From contig JAUICK010000001.1 of NCBI GenBank assembly GCA_030427865.1, positions 434,001-498,000 of the forward strand: a DNA stretch of 64,000 nt, written 5' to 3'. The notes under the pieces were generated by a model. It worked only from the letters and a program-made list of their open reading frames with translations. It searched no databases and was not told the DNA's origin. This stretch comes from Bacteroidia bacterium (GTDB lineage Bacteria > Bacteroidota > Bacteroidia > Flavobacteriales > Flavobacteriaceae). Of this stretch, positions 25,901-35,060 are shown piece by piece; positions within the stretch are counted from its first letter, which is position 1; each line of letters starts with the position of its first letter. The translations under genes and the position numbers were made by a program.

Positions 25901-27214
25901 ATGGAATTAAAAGATAAATTATTATCATCATATGTAGCTTTTGAAAATCGTGTAAACACCAATTCTGATGTACACGAAATTCGTTCTGAAGCCTTTGAAA
26001 AATTTGAAGAACTCGGGTTTCCTACAAGAAATTTAGAAGCTTGGAAATACACTTCTTTAAACTCAGTTTTAAAGCAAGATTACAGTTTGTTTCCAAACAA
26101 AATTGCAGCAATTGAATTGGCAGATGTAAAACAATTTTTTATACACGAAATAGATTCGTATAAAGTTGTTTTTATAGATGGTAAATACAGTTCGTTTTTA
26201 TCGCAAACCACTCACGAAAATTACGATGTTTGTTTAATGTCTGCTGCGTTAAATAAAGAAAAGTACAAGCCTGTAATTGAAAAATATTTTAATAAAATTG
26301 CCAAACAAGACAATTTAACTTCTTTAAATACTGCATTTGCCACTGAGGGGGCTTACATTAATATACCTAAAAATACTGAAGTTCAAAAACCAATTCAAAT
26401 TATCAATTTTACAACAGGTTCTGAGACTGCAACCATGTTGCAGCCAAGAAATCTAATTGTGGTTGGAGAGAACTCTCAGGTTCAAATTATTGAGCGTCAT
26501 CAGAGTTTAACAAGTAATCCTGTTTTAACAAATATAGTTACTGAAATTTTTGCTGATAAAGCATCGAATGTAGATTATTATAAGATTCAGAATGATGAAA
26601 TTACCGCTTCTTTAGTTGATAATTCATATATAGAACAACAGTCTAACAGTGTTGTTTCTGTACATACGTTTTCTTTTGGTGGAAATATTACCAGAAACAA
26701 TTTAAACTTTTATCAAAAAGGAGAACATATCGATTCTATCTTAAAAGGAATTACCATTATTGAAGGTAAACAACACGTAGACCATCATACTTTAGTGCAT
26801 CATATAGAGCCAAATTGTGAATCTCATCAAGATTATAAAGGTATTTTTAATGAGCGTTCTACAGGAGTTTTTAACGGAAAAGTAATTGTTGAAAAAGAAG
26901 CTCAGAAAACAAACGCATATCAACAAAACAACAATGTTTTGGTTAGCGACAGAGCTACAATTAACGCTAAACCTCAACTAGAAATTTTTGCAGACGATGT
27001 AAAATGTTCTCATGGTTGTACTATTGGACAATTAGATGATGATGCATTGTTTTATATGCAACAGCGTGGAATTCCACAAAAAGAAGGAAAAGCATTATTA
27101 ATGTTTGCGTTTGCAAATACGGTTTTAGAAAGTGTAAAAATACCAGAAGTAAAACAACGAATTACCAAGATTATTGCCAATAAATTGGGTGTAAATATTG
27201 GATTTGATTTGTAA
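25901..27214 (+). CDS. sufD: Fe-S cluster assembly protein SufD
   Basis: SufB paralogue and partner in the SufBC2D complex, 437 residues. It has the beta-helix core and the C-terminal motif KCSHGCTIGQLDDDALFYMQQRGIP shared by SufD proteins. The N-terminal part (SEAFEKFEELGFPTRNLEAWKYTSL) is also typical. SufD supports iron acquisition by the scaffold. It follows the gene-less inverted repeat. Confidence 0.95.
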   Translation: MELKDKLLSSYVAFENRVNTNSDVHEIRSEAFEKFEELGFPTRNLEAWKYTSLNSVLKQDYSLFPNKIAAIELADVKQFFIHEIDSYKVVFIDGKYSSFLSQTTHENYDVCLMSAALNKEKYKPVIEKYFNKIAKQDNLTSLNTAFATEGAYINIPKNTEVQKPIQIINFTTGSETATMLQPRNLIVVGENSQVQIIERHQSLTSNPVLTNIVTEIFADKASNVDYYKIQNDEITASLVDNSYIEQQSNSVVSVHTFSFGGNITRNNLNFYQKGEHIDSILKGITIIEGKQHVDHHTLVHHIEPNCESHQDYKGIFNERSTGVFNGKVIVEKEAQKTNAYQQNNNVLVSDRATINAKPQLEIFADDVKCSHGCTIGQLDDDALFYMQQRGIPQKEGKALLMFAFANTVLESVKIPEVKQRITKIIANKLGVNIGFDL

Positions 27215-27298
27215 GTAATTGCAGTGGAAACAACCTAAATAAAAACAGCTTTCTTAAGTTTTGTAATAAAATTACTAACTTTACAAAAACCTGTTATT

Positions 27299-27502
27299 AT
27301 GAATAAAAGTATTAAAATGGTATTGTTAATTGCTGGAATTGTTTTATTAGCTTACGGAATTTACACAATGATTCAACCAGAAACACAAGTTTCTATTGGA
27401 GATGTCGATTTGGTAAAAACGCAAGACAACACCAATTCTTACATTACTATTGCATTAGGTATTGTAGCTGTTGCATTAAGTTTAGTGAAAGGAAAAAATT
27501 AA
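27299..27502 (+). CDS. small two-helix membrane protein, function unknown
   Basis: A protein of 67 residues with two hydrophobic segments (about 6-24 and 46-63) separated by a short polar loop. No family recognised. It begins 84 bases after sufD, with TAACTTTA at 27276-27283 as a weak -7 box, and is followed by a terminator hairpin, so it may be its own unit or the tail of the suf operon. Confidence 0.6.
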   Translation: MNKSIKMVLLIAGIVLLAYGIYTMIQPETQVSIGDVDLVKTQDNTNSYITIALGIVAVALSLVKGKN

Positions 27503-27527
27503 TTTTAACTTACAAAAACTATTTTTT

Positions 27528-27555
27528 AAAACCTTTCTTATTGAGAGGTTTTTTT
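27528..27555 (+). terminator. terminator after the suf/small membrane protein genes
   Basis: AAAACCT (27528-27534) pairs with AGGTTTT (27546-27552), followed by a T-run. It ends rightward transcription before the convergent amidohydrolase gene. Confidence 0.65.
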
Positions 27556-27572
27556 ATGAAGAAAAATAATTC

Positions 27573-28856
27573 TTATTTATTTAAATAATCCAAGGCTAAA
27601 GCTGTCATCGTTTTAACACCTAAAACAAATCCGCTTTCGTCTAAAATAAAATCTGGTGTATGATGCCCTCCTTTTATCTCTTTCCCTTTATGTTTTCCTC
27701 CTAAAAAGAAATAAAAACCTGGAATTTTTTGTTGAAAGAAAGAAAAATCCTCTGCTCCAGTTCTTGCATCAACCAGTTTTACATTCTCTTTTTTTGCAAA
27801 TCGCTGCAAGGTTGGTAACATTTCTGAAGTTAACTTTAAATTGTTATATGTAATAGGGTATCCTTTTCTAATCTCTATAGTAGCTTCTGCTCTGTGTGCT
27901 TTTGCTATTGCTGGCACCATTTCTTTCATTCTTTTATTTATAAAGGCTTGCATACCATAATCTAAAGTTCTTATTGTACCCACAATTTTTGCTGATTCGG
28001 GAATAATATTACTTCTAATCCCTGCATTAATGATACCCACAGTTATTACTGCACCTTCTTTTGTAAGTTCAGATTCTCTACTAATAATTGTTTGTAAACC
28101 ATTTATAATTTGCGCAGAGGTAACAATAGGGTCTACCCCTTTCCAAGGTCTTGAACCATGTGCTTGTTTTCCTTTTACATTTATTTCATAGGTTTGAGAA
28201 GCAGCCATAGTTCCTCCAGGTTTATAAGCTATGGTTCCTGCGTCTATTCCTGCACCAATATGAAGTCCAAAAATTGCATCTACTTTTGGGTTCATTAAAA
28301 CTCCTTCTTTTATCATTAATTCTGCTCCTCCTTCTTCACCTTTTGGTGCACCTTCTTCTGCAGGTTGAAAAATAAATTTTACAGAACCTCTGATTTCGTT
28401 TTTCATTTTTGATAAAACCTCTGCAACTCCCATTAAAATTGCAATGTGAGAATCGTGCCCACAGGCATGCATTACTCCTGTTTCTTTTCCATTAAAGGTG
28501 GTTTTTACCAAAGATTTAAATGGTAAATTATTTCTTTCTGTAACTGGCAAAGCATCTATATCTGCTCTTAAAGCCACCACTTTTCCAGGTTTATTTCCTT
28601 TTAAAAGTGCTACCACTCCTGTTTTTGCAACACCAACTTGTACTTCTAAACCTAATTTTCTGAGGTGTTTGGCAATGTATTTAGCGGTGTTAAACTCTCT
28701 GTTAGAAAGTTCTGGATTTTGATGAAAATGCCTTCTCCATTCAATTACTTTACTTTCAATTTTTGCAGATAGTTTGTTAATTTTTGCATCATAACTTTGT
28801 CCTTTTACAGTAAAAAAAGTTGCTACACAAAACACAAACAGGATTGATTTCTTCAT
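27573..28856 (-). CDS. M20 family amidohydrolase / aminoacylase-type metallopeptidase, exported
   Basis: A protein of 427 residues with a signal peptide (ends TVKGQ). Di-metal site motifs of the M20D (IAA-amino-acid hydrolase / hippuricase) group are visible: HACGHDSHIAILMG, PAEEGAPKGEEGG, GLHIG and GHHTPDF near the end. It removes acyl groups from N-acyl amino acids or similar amides, here outside the cytosol. It starts 5 bases after the serine hydrolase gene ends, so the two are co-transcribed. Confidence 0.88.
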   Translation of the reverse strand: MKKSILFVFCVATFFTVKGQSYDAKINKLSAKIESKVIEWRRHFHQNPELSNREFNTAKYIAKHLRKLGLEVQVGVAKTGVVALLKGNKPGKVVALRADIDALPVTERNNLPFKSLVKTTFNGKETGVMHACGHDSHIAILMGVAEVLSKMKNEIRGSVKFIFQPAEEGAPKGEEGGAELMIKEGVLMNPKVDAIFGLHIGAGIDAGTIAYKPGGTMAASQTYEINVKGKQAHGSRPWKGVDPIVTSAQIINGLQTIISRESELTKEGAVITVGIINAGIRSNIIPESAKIVGTIRTLDYGMQAFINKRMKEMVPAIAKAHRAEATIEIRKGYPITYNNLKLTSEMLPTLQRFAKKENVKLVDARTGAEDFSFFQQKIPGFYFFLGGKHKGKEIKGGHHTPDFILDESGFVLGVKTMTALALDYLNK

Positions 28857-28861
28857 ATTAT

Positions 28862-30181
28862 TTATTTTATAGATTCTATTATTCCTTTTAAAAACTTATT
28901 TTCATCAAAATTAGACAACCCAAAACGTACAATAACCATTTCTTGGTCTGGTAAAATATACACTCTTTGTCCTTGATAACCATCAGCAAAATACATATTT
29001 TTAGGGACATCTTTAAACTGTTGTTCTGCATTTAACCAAAATTGCGCTCCATAAGTTCCATTAGAAGTTGGTGTTGGAGTAGTTACATAATCTACCCAAT
29101 CTTTTGTAAAAAGTTGTGCTCCATTCCAATTTCCATTATGTAGGTATAAAAGCCCAAACTTTGCCCAATCTCTTGCTGTTGCCCAAGAGTAGGAAGAACC
29201 TACGTAATTTCCGCTTAAATCGGCTTCTAAGACCATAGAGTTCATTCCTATTTTATCAATAAAATTAGTATACCAAAAATCTAAGTATTCTTGGTGTGTT
29301 GTAAACTGTTTTCTTAAAATTCCTGATAATAAATTTGTGGTTCCTGAAGAGTAATTAAAAGTTTCATTAGGCTTGCCAACCAAAGGTTTATTTTCTTGCA
29401 TTTTGGTCATATCTCTTTCTAAAAAGAGCATTTTTGTAGCATCAGAAATTTCGTCATAATTTTCATCCCATTCTAAACCAGAATTCATTTGTAATAAATT
29501 ATTAATGGTGATGTTTTTTCGTTCATCATTTTGCCAAGATTTAATGGGAGCTTTGTTATTTACATTTAATTTTCCTTGATGTTGTAAAACTCCAAAAACG
29601 GTGCTTAAAATGCTTTTGGTCATGGACCAACCTAATATTTTAGATGCTTTATGAAAACCATCAGCATATTTTTCTGCAATAATTTGATCCTTGTAAATAA
29701 CAACAACTGCTCTTGATTTGTTTCTTTTTCGAAACAAAGTATCTATAGCCGTTTTTAGTTGATTATAATTGATATTTGCAAAAACAGTGTCTTTTTGAGG
29801 GCCATTTCCATAAGGAAAAGGTGTAGAATTATCTGGCTTTAATCTTTTAGGAACTAAATAATTAGCAGTTTCATCTTCGTCTGTTAAGGTTAAAACGCTG
29901 CCCAAACCTTTTCTAAAGACTGCTTTTCTGGTAAGTAAACCAAAAGCTGATGATGTTGCTATTTTCTTTTTTAAATCGACTTCATCTGAAGCCAAGTTAA
30001 CAGGAGAAAAATTATTATCTGTGGTATCTGTAAATTCTAAAGTTCTCCCTGCAACAAATACAGAAGATGCAGTGTTTTTTGCAGAATAGCCTGATAAAAT
30101 ATTCAGTTTTGGATAATTGTAAGCTACTACTACAATAATTAGAACCAATAATAACAGTAAAATTCGTTTGAAAATTTTCAT
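28862..30181 (-). CDS. beta-lactamase-class serine hydrolase, membrane anchored
   Basis: A protein of 439 residues with an N-terminal membrane helix (about 7-24) and a class C beta-lactamase-like domain (about 150-439). The nucleophile motif S-x-x-K is seen as GWSMTKS, and the YSSGTTNLLSG segment is the second motif. Members include esterases and D-aminopeptidases, so the substrate is not fixed. Paired with the downstream M20 amidohydrolase, it may process peptides or peptidoglycan fragments; that link is inferred. Confidence 0.82.
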   Translation of the reverse strand: MKIFKRILLLLLVLIIVVVAYNYPKLNILSGYSAKNTASSVFVAGRTLEFTDTTDNNFSPVNLASDEVDLKKKIATSSAFGLLTRKAVFRKGLGSVLTLTDEDETANYLVPKRLKPDNSTPFPYGNGPQKDTVFANINYNQLKTAIDTLFRKRNKSRAVVVIYKDQIIAEKYADGFHKASKILGWSMTKSILSTVFGVLQHQGKLNVNNKAPIKSWQNDERKNITINNLLQMNSGLEWDENYDEISDATKMLFLERDMTKMQENKPLVGKPNETFNYSSGTTNLLSGILRKQFTTHQEYLDFWYTNFIDKIGMNSMVLEADLSGNYVGSSYSWATARDWAKFGLLYLHNGNWNGAQLFTKDWVDYVTTPTPTSNGTYGAQFWLNAEQQFKDVPKNMYFADGYQGQRVYILPDQEMVIVRFGLSNFDENKFLKGIIESIK

Positions 30182-30334
30182 AGAAACATATTTAGTTCAG
30201 TAAAAATAATCAATTTAAATATCATTCTTTTTAAGTACGTAAAATTACTTGATTCTAAAATCACGGTTTTCTTCTCTAATCTTAAACCGCTGATTTTAAT
30301 AGTTTTATAAATCTTTTTTAATCAACTAAAAATT

Positions 30335-31120
30335 ATGGCAACAACATCTCCCAACTCAAAATCAACAACAAACGCAACAACAACTAAAAAAACTGCTACA
30401 AAAAAGTTGATTCCTGGAATTTCTGAAGAGGTTATTACAGAACTAAGCAAAGAAATTAATAGCATGCTTTCTTTTGCGGTTTATAACGGAATTACAGTGA
30501 ATACTGACGTAAATGCTTTAATTCAAAACAGTAATGTTGATGATTTGATTAACGCACACAATTTGTTGTGTAAAAATGTTGCGCCTGCTACTCCAAAATC
30601 GATTCGTTTTACAAAACAACTCAATCAAGAAAGTAATGAAAAGTCCATTTTTAACAAGCTTCCCTTACTTAGAAATTTAATTTTATTGGCATTATTTTTT
30701 TTAGTTGCTTACATCGCAACAGGAATGACAACAGAGGTGAATAACGATTCTTTAGACAAAGGAATAATGGAAAATAGCGGAATTCCACTTTTATTAAACA
30801 TCGTTTATTTAAGTTCTATTGCTGGCTTGGGTGTTTTATTTTATCTGCTAAAAGATGTTAGTACCTCCTTAAAAAATGGCTCTTTAATTCCAGAGAATGC
30901 AATTTCTTACTTATCTCAAATCATTTTAGGGATTATTGCAGGATTAATTATGTCAGAAATTATTGCTTTTTATACTACAGATCCTCAAAAAATTAATTTG
31001 TTTAATAAAAGTGTTTTGGCTTTAGTGGGTGGTTTTTCTTCGGATGCGATTTTTAGCATTTTACAAGGAATCATCAACAGAATTAAAAATATTTTTCTAA
31101 TTTCTAATCCATCCAACTAA
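30335..31120 (+). CDS. membrane protein of unknown family (first of a three-gene set)
   Basis: A protein of 261 residues: a Thr/Lys-rich N-terminal tail (1-25), a soluble helical part (to about 105), then four hydrophobic segments (around 112-132, 150-170, 190-212 and 225-250). The end (LVGGFSSDAIFSILQGIINRIKNIF) is an amphipathic helix with a Gly-Gly-Phe-Ser turn. I do not recognise the family. Its stop shares one base with the next gene, so translation is probably coupled. Confidence 0.6.
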   Translation: MATTSPNSKSTTNATTTKKTATKKLIPGISEEVITELSKEINSMLSFAVYNGITVNTDVNALIQNSNVDDLINAHNLLCKNVAPATPKSIRFTKQLNQESNEKSIFNKLPLLRNLILLALFFLVAYIATGMTTEVNNDSLDKGIMENSGIPLLLNIVYLSSIAGLGVLFYLLKDVSTSLKNGSLIPENAISYLSQIILGIIAGLIMSEIIAFYTTDPQKINLFNKSVLALVGGFSSDAIFSILQGIINRIKNIFLISNPSN

Positions 31121-31704
31121 TGTATAAAAACCTAATTTTATTGTTTTTTACAGCTTTTTTCTTGTCTTGTGCAAGTTTGCCTAACTCTACAGCAAAACTC
31201 TCTAAAAGTGTGATTGATGAGGGTGATGCAATGCATCAATTAAACATCTCTTTGGTCAATCAATTATTTACAGAAAGAAGAGCGCGTTTAAACAATTTTA
31301 TCACCACCAAATATACACCTGCTGTGATTAAAAAGTATCAAAATTTATTACCTGCAGATGTAGATTATAAAAAGGAGTTGCCTAATATTATTGAAGCGAT
31401 TATTCCTGTTATCAACAGAAAAAGAGACTCTTTACAAGATTTATTATTGAATCAACAGCAAAAAATAGTTTCAAGTTTAAACACAAATTTTATTACTTAT
31501 GCTAAAGCAACTTCTTCGTTACAAAACATTATTAATTCTGCTATAAAAGTAAAAGATGCTGAAGAAAGCGCTTTGTCTGCTATCAATCAACTAACAGGAA
31601 ATAAATTGAATTTTAAACAAATAGAAAGCAAAATGGATAGTTTACTGAACAAAACAGGTTTAGGTATGGGAAAATTATTAAAAGTCGAACAAATTATAAA
31701 ATAA
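31120..31704 (+). CDS. lipoprotein of unknown family (second of the set)
   Basis: A protein of 194 residues with a signal peptide and lipobox Cys17 (FFLSCAS). The mature part is predicted helical with long runs of heptad-like hydrophobics, so a coiled coil is possible. No family recognised. Overlaps the preceding membrane-protein stop by one base and ends 5 bases before the next gene. Confidence 0.6.
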   Translation: MYKNLILLFFTAFFLSCASLPNSTAKLSKSVIDEGDAMHQLNISLVNQLFTERRARLNNFITTKYTPAVIKKYQNLLPADVDYKKELPNIIEAIIPVINRKRDSLQDLLLNQQQKIVSSLNTNFITYAKATSSLQNIINSAIKVKDAEESALSAINQLTGNKLNFKQIESKMDSLLNKTGLGMGKLLKVEQIIK

Positions 31705-31709
31705 AAACG

Positions 31710-31979
31710 ATGAGTGATATCGATTGGAATGCTTTAGCAGAAAAAGCGGCTTCTCAAACAGATGCCGAATTTAAAACCCAATTAGCTGGTTTAACAAGCT
31801 TAAAAACCTCTGAAATTGATATGTTTATTTCTGAAAGTAATATTAGTAATAAAGACGCTTTATCGGTTTTAAAAGAAATTAATAATGCTGCATTGTCTAA
31901 TAACGAAAAAGCAAATTCTATTTCTAACATTAAAAATGGAGTTGGGTTTTTAGTAAAATTAGTTTCGAAAGTAGTGTAA
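31710..31979 (+). CDS. small soluble helical protein (third of the set)
   Basis: A protein of 89 residues with no signal peptide, rich in Ser, Asn and Lys, predicted helical. It starts MSDIDWNALAEKAASQT and ends in a short hydrophobic stretch (VGFLVKLVSKVV). No family recognised. With the two genes before it, it forms a tight operon of one membrane protein, one lipoprotein and one small protein. Confidence 0.55.
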   Translation: MSDIDWNALAEKAASQTDAEFKTQLAGLTSLKTSEIDMFISESNISNKDALSVLKEINNAALSNNEKANSISNIKNGVGFLVKLVSKVV

Positions 31980-32025
31980 TAACAAAATCTTATCATCATT
32001 TCTATAAGTTTAAAAAATCAAGGTT

Positions 32026-32033
32026 TATCTTTG
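32026..32033 (+). promoter_or_regulatory. -7 promoter box of sufS
   Basis: TATCTTTG, an exact TAnnTTTG match. It contains the TTG that could be mistaken for a start codon at 32031, so sufS must start further down. Confidence 0.6.
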
Positions 32034-32051
32034 TGTTTTAAAATGATTTGT

Positions 32052-33266
32052 ATGATTCATGTTGATAAAATTAGAAAAGACTTTCCTATTCTAAAAAGAA
32101 CAGTTCACGGAAAACCTTTGGTGTATTTTGATAATGCTGCAACCTCACAAACACCTCAAGTGGTTATAGATACTATTGTAGATTATTATAGTAATTATAA
32201 TGCAAATATTCATAGAGGTGTACATACTTTAAGCCAAGAAGCTACAGATAAATACGAAGAAGCTCGTATTAAAATTCAACAACATTTTAATGCAAAAAAA
32301 GCTTACGAAATTATTTTAACATCTGGTACAACTCATAGTATTAATATGGTTGCTTCTGGTTTTGCTGCTCTTTTAAAAGAAGGTGATGAAATTATTGTTT
32401 CTGCTTTAGAACATCATTCTAACATTGTGCCTTGGCAAATGTTGTGCGAAAAAACAGGTGCAGTTTTAAAGGTTATTCCAATGAAATTGGATGGTTCTTT
32501 AGACATGGAAATCTATCATAAATTAGTAAATAAAAAAACAAAATTAGTTTTTTGCAATCACGTTTCTAATGCTTTAGGAACCATAAATCCTATTGAAAAA
32601 ATCATTGAGATTGCTCATAAATTTGGTGCTGCTGTTTTAATAGATGGTGCCCAAGCAACACCACATATAAAACCAGATGTACAAGCTTTAAATGTAGATT
32701 TTTATGTGGCTTCTGCTCATAAATTGTGTGGACCAACAGGAGTTGGAATCTTATATGGTAAAGAAGAATGGTTACAGAAATTACCTCCATATCAAGGAGG
32801 AGGAGAAATGATAGAAACCGTTTCTTTTGAAAAAACAACTTATGCTGGTTTGCCTCATAAATTTGAAGCTGGAACACCAAACATCTGTGGTGGAATCGCT
32901 TTTGGAGCAGCAATAGATTATATGAATACAATTGGTTTTAATGAAATTGCGAAGTATGAAGACACACTTTTACAATATGCAACCCAAGAATTATTAAAAA
33001 TAGAAGGCTTAAAAATTTACGGAACAACTGCAAAAAAAACAGCTGTAATTTCTTTTAATGTTGATGAAATTCATCCTTATGACATTGGTTCTATTTTAGA
33101 CAAATTAGGCATTGCTGTAAGAACTGGACATCATTGTGCACAACCCATTATGGATTTCTATAAAATTCCTGGAACAATTAGAGCTTCGTTTTCATTTTAC
33201 AACACCAAAGAAGAAATAGATGTTTTAGTAAAAGGTGTTAAAAGAGCAGTAATGATGTTGTCATAA
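32052..33266 (+). CDS. sufS: SufS-type cysteine desulfurase
   Basis: A PLP enzyme that takes sulfur from cysteine for the SufBCD scaffold. I use ATG 32052 (404 residues, MIHVDKIRKDFPILKR), the family length, because the promoter -7 box overlaps the longer frame. Landmarks are VYFDNAATSQTP, NIHRGVHTLS, EHHSNIVPWQ, DGAQATPH, the PLP lysine in SAHKLCGPTG and the active-site cysteine loop RTGHHCAQPIM. It lies about 4.8 kb from sufD with unrelated genes between and has its own promoter. No sufE is seen here. Confidence 0.95.
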   Translation: MIHVDKIRKDFPILKRTVHGKPLVYFDNAATSQTPQVVIDTIVDYYSNYNANIHRGVHTLSQEATDKYEEARIKIQQHFNAKKAYEIILTSGTTHSINMVASGFAALLKEGDEIIVSALEHHSNIVPWQMLCEKTGAVLKVIPMKLDGSLDMEIYHKLVNKKTKLVFCNHVSNALGTINPIEKIIEIAHKFGAAVLIDGAQATPHIKPDVQALNVDFYVASAHKLCGPTGVGILYGKEEWLQKLPPYQGGGEMIETVSFEKTTYAGLPHKFEAGTPNICGGIAFGAAIDYMNTIGFNEIAKYEDTLLQYATQELLKIEGLKIYGTTAKKTAVISFNVDEIHPYDIGSILDKLGIAVRTGHHCAQPIMDFYKIPGTIRASFSFYNTKEEIDVLVKGVKRAVMMLS

Positions 33267-33293
33267 AATTCCTTCCTCTAACTTCTATCATAA

Positions 33294-33432
33294 AAAAGAG
33301 GCTGTCTGAAAAGTTGATTTAACTGTCATTTTGAGCGAAGGTGAAAAATCTATATAATTGATTTTCAATAAATAAGATTTCTCCATTACAGTCGAAATGA
33401 CAAATACTAATACTTTTCAGACAGCTTCTTTT
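33294..33432. repeat. nested inverted repeat / bidirectional terminator after sufS
   Basis: The outer arms 33294-33314 and 33412-33432 pair over 21 bp with one mismatch (core GGCTGTCTGAAAAGT). The inner arms 33324-33351 (TGTCATTTTGAGCG...AATCT) and 33375-33402 (AGATTTCTC...TCGAAATGACA) belong to the intergenic repeat also seen at 21210 and 56078. It fills the gap between convergent sufS and the SGNH gene, and its A/T ends make it a likely two-way terminator. Confidence 0.75.
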
Positions 33433-33450
33433 ATCTAAGTTTTTAAAAAA

Positions 33451-35046
33451 CTATCTCAGCATTGGTGAAAAATTTGTTGGATAGTTAGCTGCTTTTGCTA
33501 AACCTCCTGTTGCTTTTGTAAAATTAGAGCCAAATTCAGCATCCATAGCTGCCAAAATTTTATTAGCCATTAAAGCATATCCTCTCGCTGTTAAATGCAC
33601 ACCGTCTAAACTGATTAAACCTCCGGTAACCAATTTTGTGGTTAAAGTATAATCATCAAAAGTAATTCCCATAGAAGCTTCTTGTAAGACCCCTTTAAAA
33701 TCTACCATAGCTACATTTGGATTGGCAGCAGCAACACCTTCTATAATTGTATTATAAGCATCTGTTGCTGTTTTTATTGCCATTTGTTCTTGTGGAGTAA
33801 GCACCCATTGATCTGCTAAAGGAACTCCTATACCATTTGCGCTTGCTGGGTTATTTGGGTCTGCTAATTTACCAATAATTGAAGAGCTTGTTAATACCAA
33901 TAAATCATCAGAAGTGGTTTGTCTCATGCTTACCAACTGAGGGTTTATCATTGTTAAATCTGTTAAATCTTCATCTATGATAACAGCAGCATTTTGTCCT
34001 GCAGCAAAAGTAATTTTTCTTTTATCAACTTCTGCTTGATCAAAATTAGCTAACAATTGCATTACTGGTGCAGGTAATTGTCCTGCATTTTTAGCGTCTA
34101 ACAATTGCTGTAATCCCATATTATAAGGTGCATAAGCTGCATTTATTTGTGCTGCTTGATTGGCAATTAAAGGTATTGGATTGTAAGGTACAGTAGTAAA
34201 ATGCGCCAAAGATGTAATATAAGGTACATTTGCAATTACTCCTTTTGCGCCTCCAGAAGTTAAGGTAGTAACCATTCCTTCAAATACATTTTTAAATACT
34301 AATGGATTTGTAATATCTGTTCTTCCATAAGTTGATGGGTCTAAATTACCTGTAGGATTTCCAGCACTTGGTGATTGATCTACTCCTGCTCCTCCTGCAA
34401 GTGCATACCCTAAGACGTCATTTCCTCCAATTTCTGATAATGTAAAGAAAGTTGGTTGTTGAGCCATTGCATCTCCTATAACAGTTGCTGTTGGGCTTGA
34501 AGCCATTCTTGCAAAATAAGGATTTGCTAATCCTAACGCTACTCCAGCAACATTTCCATATCCAGGTGCTAATAAATGAAAGCTCTTTGCTCCTGGAACT
34601 CCTAAATTATTAAATGGTCCAGATAAAACAGTTGTTGCTTCTGTTGTTGGCATAGCGCTAACTGGTTTTGGTGCTCCAGCTGCAATATCAAAATAAAGTC
34701 TTTGTCTAAAACCTCCATTAGGGTCTAACATCCCTCCAAATAGAAACCCTCCAATATTATCATTCATTAAGGGTTGATTAAAATCTCCTCCTCCAGCAGC
34801 TTTAAATTTGGTAGCCAATATATTTGGAAAAGAATTTTCCTGAGCTGCTGCAAAAAGAGCATTATCTGTAAAACCTGCTGTAAAAGATGCCCCAATAGAA
34901 ACATATTTTGAAAAATCTAATCCGTTTGCACTAAGCTGCACTTGTTCTACAGCTTCTTCCTGAATTACATCTAACTCATTATTTACATCACAAGATGCAA
35001 AACTAAGCGCTAAAAGGCATAATCCTATATATTTATAATTCTTCAT
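33451..35046 (-). CDS. SGNH/GDSL-type hydrolase lipoprotein
   Basis: A protein of 531 residues with lipobox Cys19 (SFASC). The SGNH blocks are visible: YVSIGASFTAGF (nucleophile serine in block I), IGGNDVLGYA (block III Asn) and LDGVHLTARGYALMANKIL (block V Asp-x-x-His). It hydrolyses an ester, probably at the cell surface. Its gene follows the TonB receptor by 14 bases in the same operon, so its substrate may be imported by that receptor; lipids are a guess only. Confidence 0.85.
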   Translation of the reverse strand: MKNYKYIGLCLLALSFASCDVNNELDVIQEEAVEQVQLSANGLDFSKYVSIGASFTAGFTDNALFAAAQENSFPNILATKFKAAGGGDFNQPLMNDNIGGFLFGGMLDPNGGFRQRLYFDIAAGAPKPVSAMPTTEATTVLSGPFNNLGVPGAKSFHLLAPGYGNVAGVALGLANPYFARMASSPTATVIGDAMAQQPTFFTLSEIGGNDVLGYALAGGAGVDQSPSAGNPTGNLDPSTYGRTDITNPLVFKNVFEGMVTTLTSGGAKGVIANVPYITSLAHFTTVPYNPIPLIANQAAQINAAYAPYNMGLQQLLDAKNAGQLPAPVMQLLANFDQAEVDKRKITFAAGQNAAVIIDEDLTDLTMINPQLVSMRQTTSDDLLVLTSSSIIGKLADPNNPASANGIGVPLADQWVLTPQEQMAIKTATDAYNTIIEGVAAANPNVAMVDFKGVLQEASMGITFDDYTLTTKLVTGGLISLDGVHLTARGYALMANKILAAMDAEFGSNFTKATGGLAKAANYPTNFSPMLR

Positions 35047-35060
35047 GAAATTTTATTTTT

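Noticed and set aside
32031..32051. Longer sufS frame starting at TTG 32031
   Set aside because: The TTG is part of an exact -7 promoter box (32026-32033), so transcription starts after it; ATG 32052 gives the normal family length.
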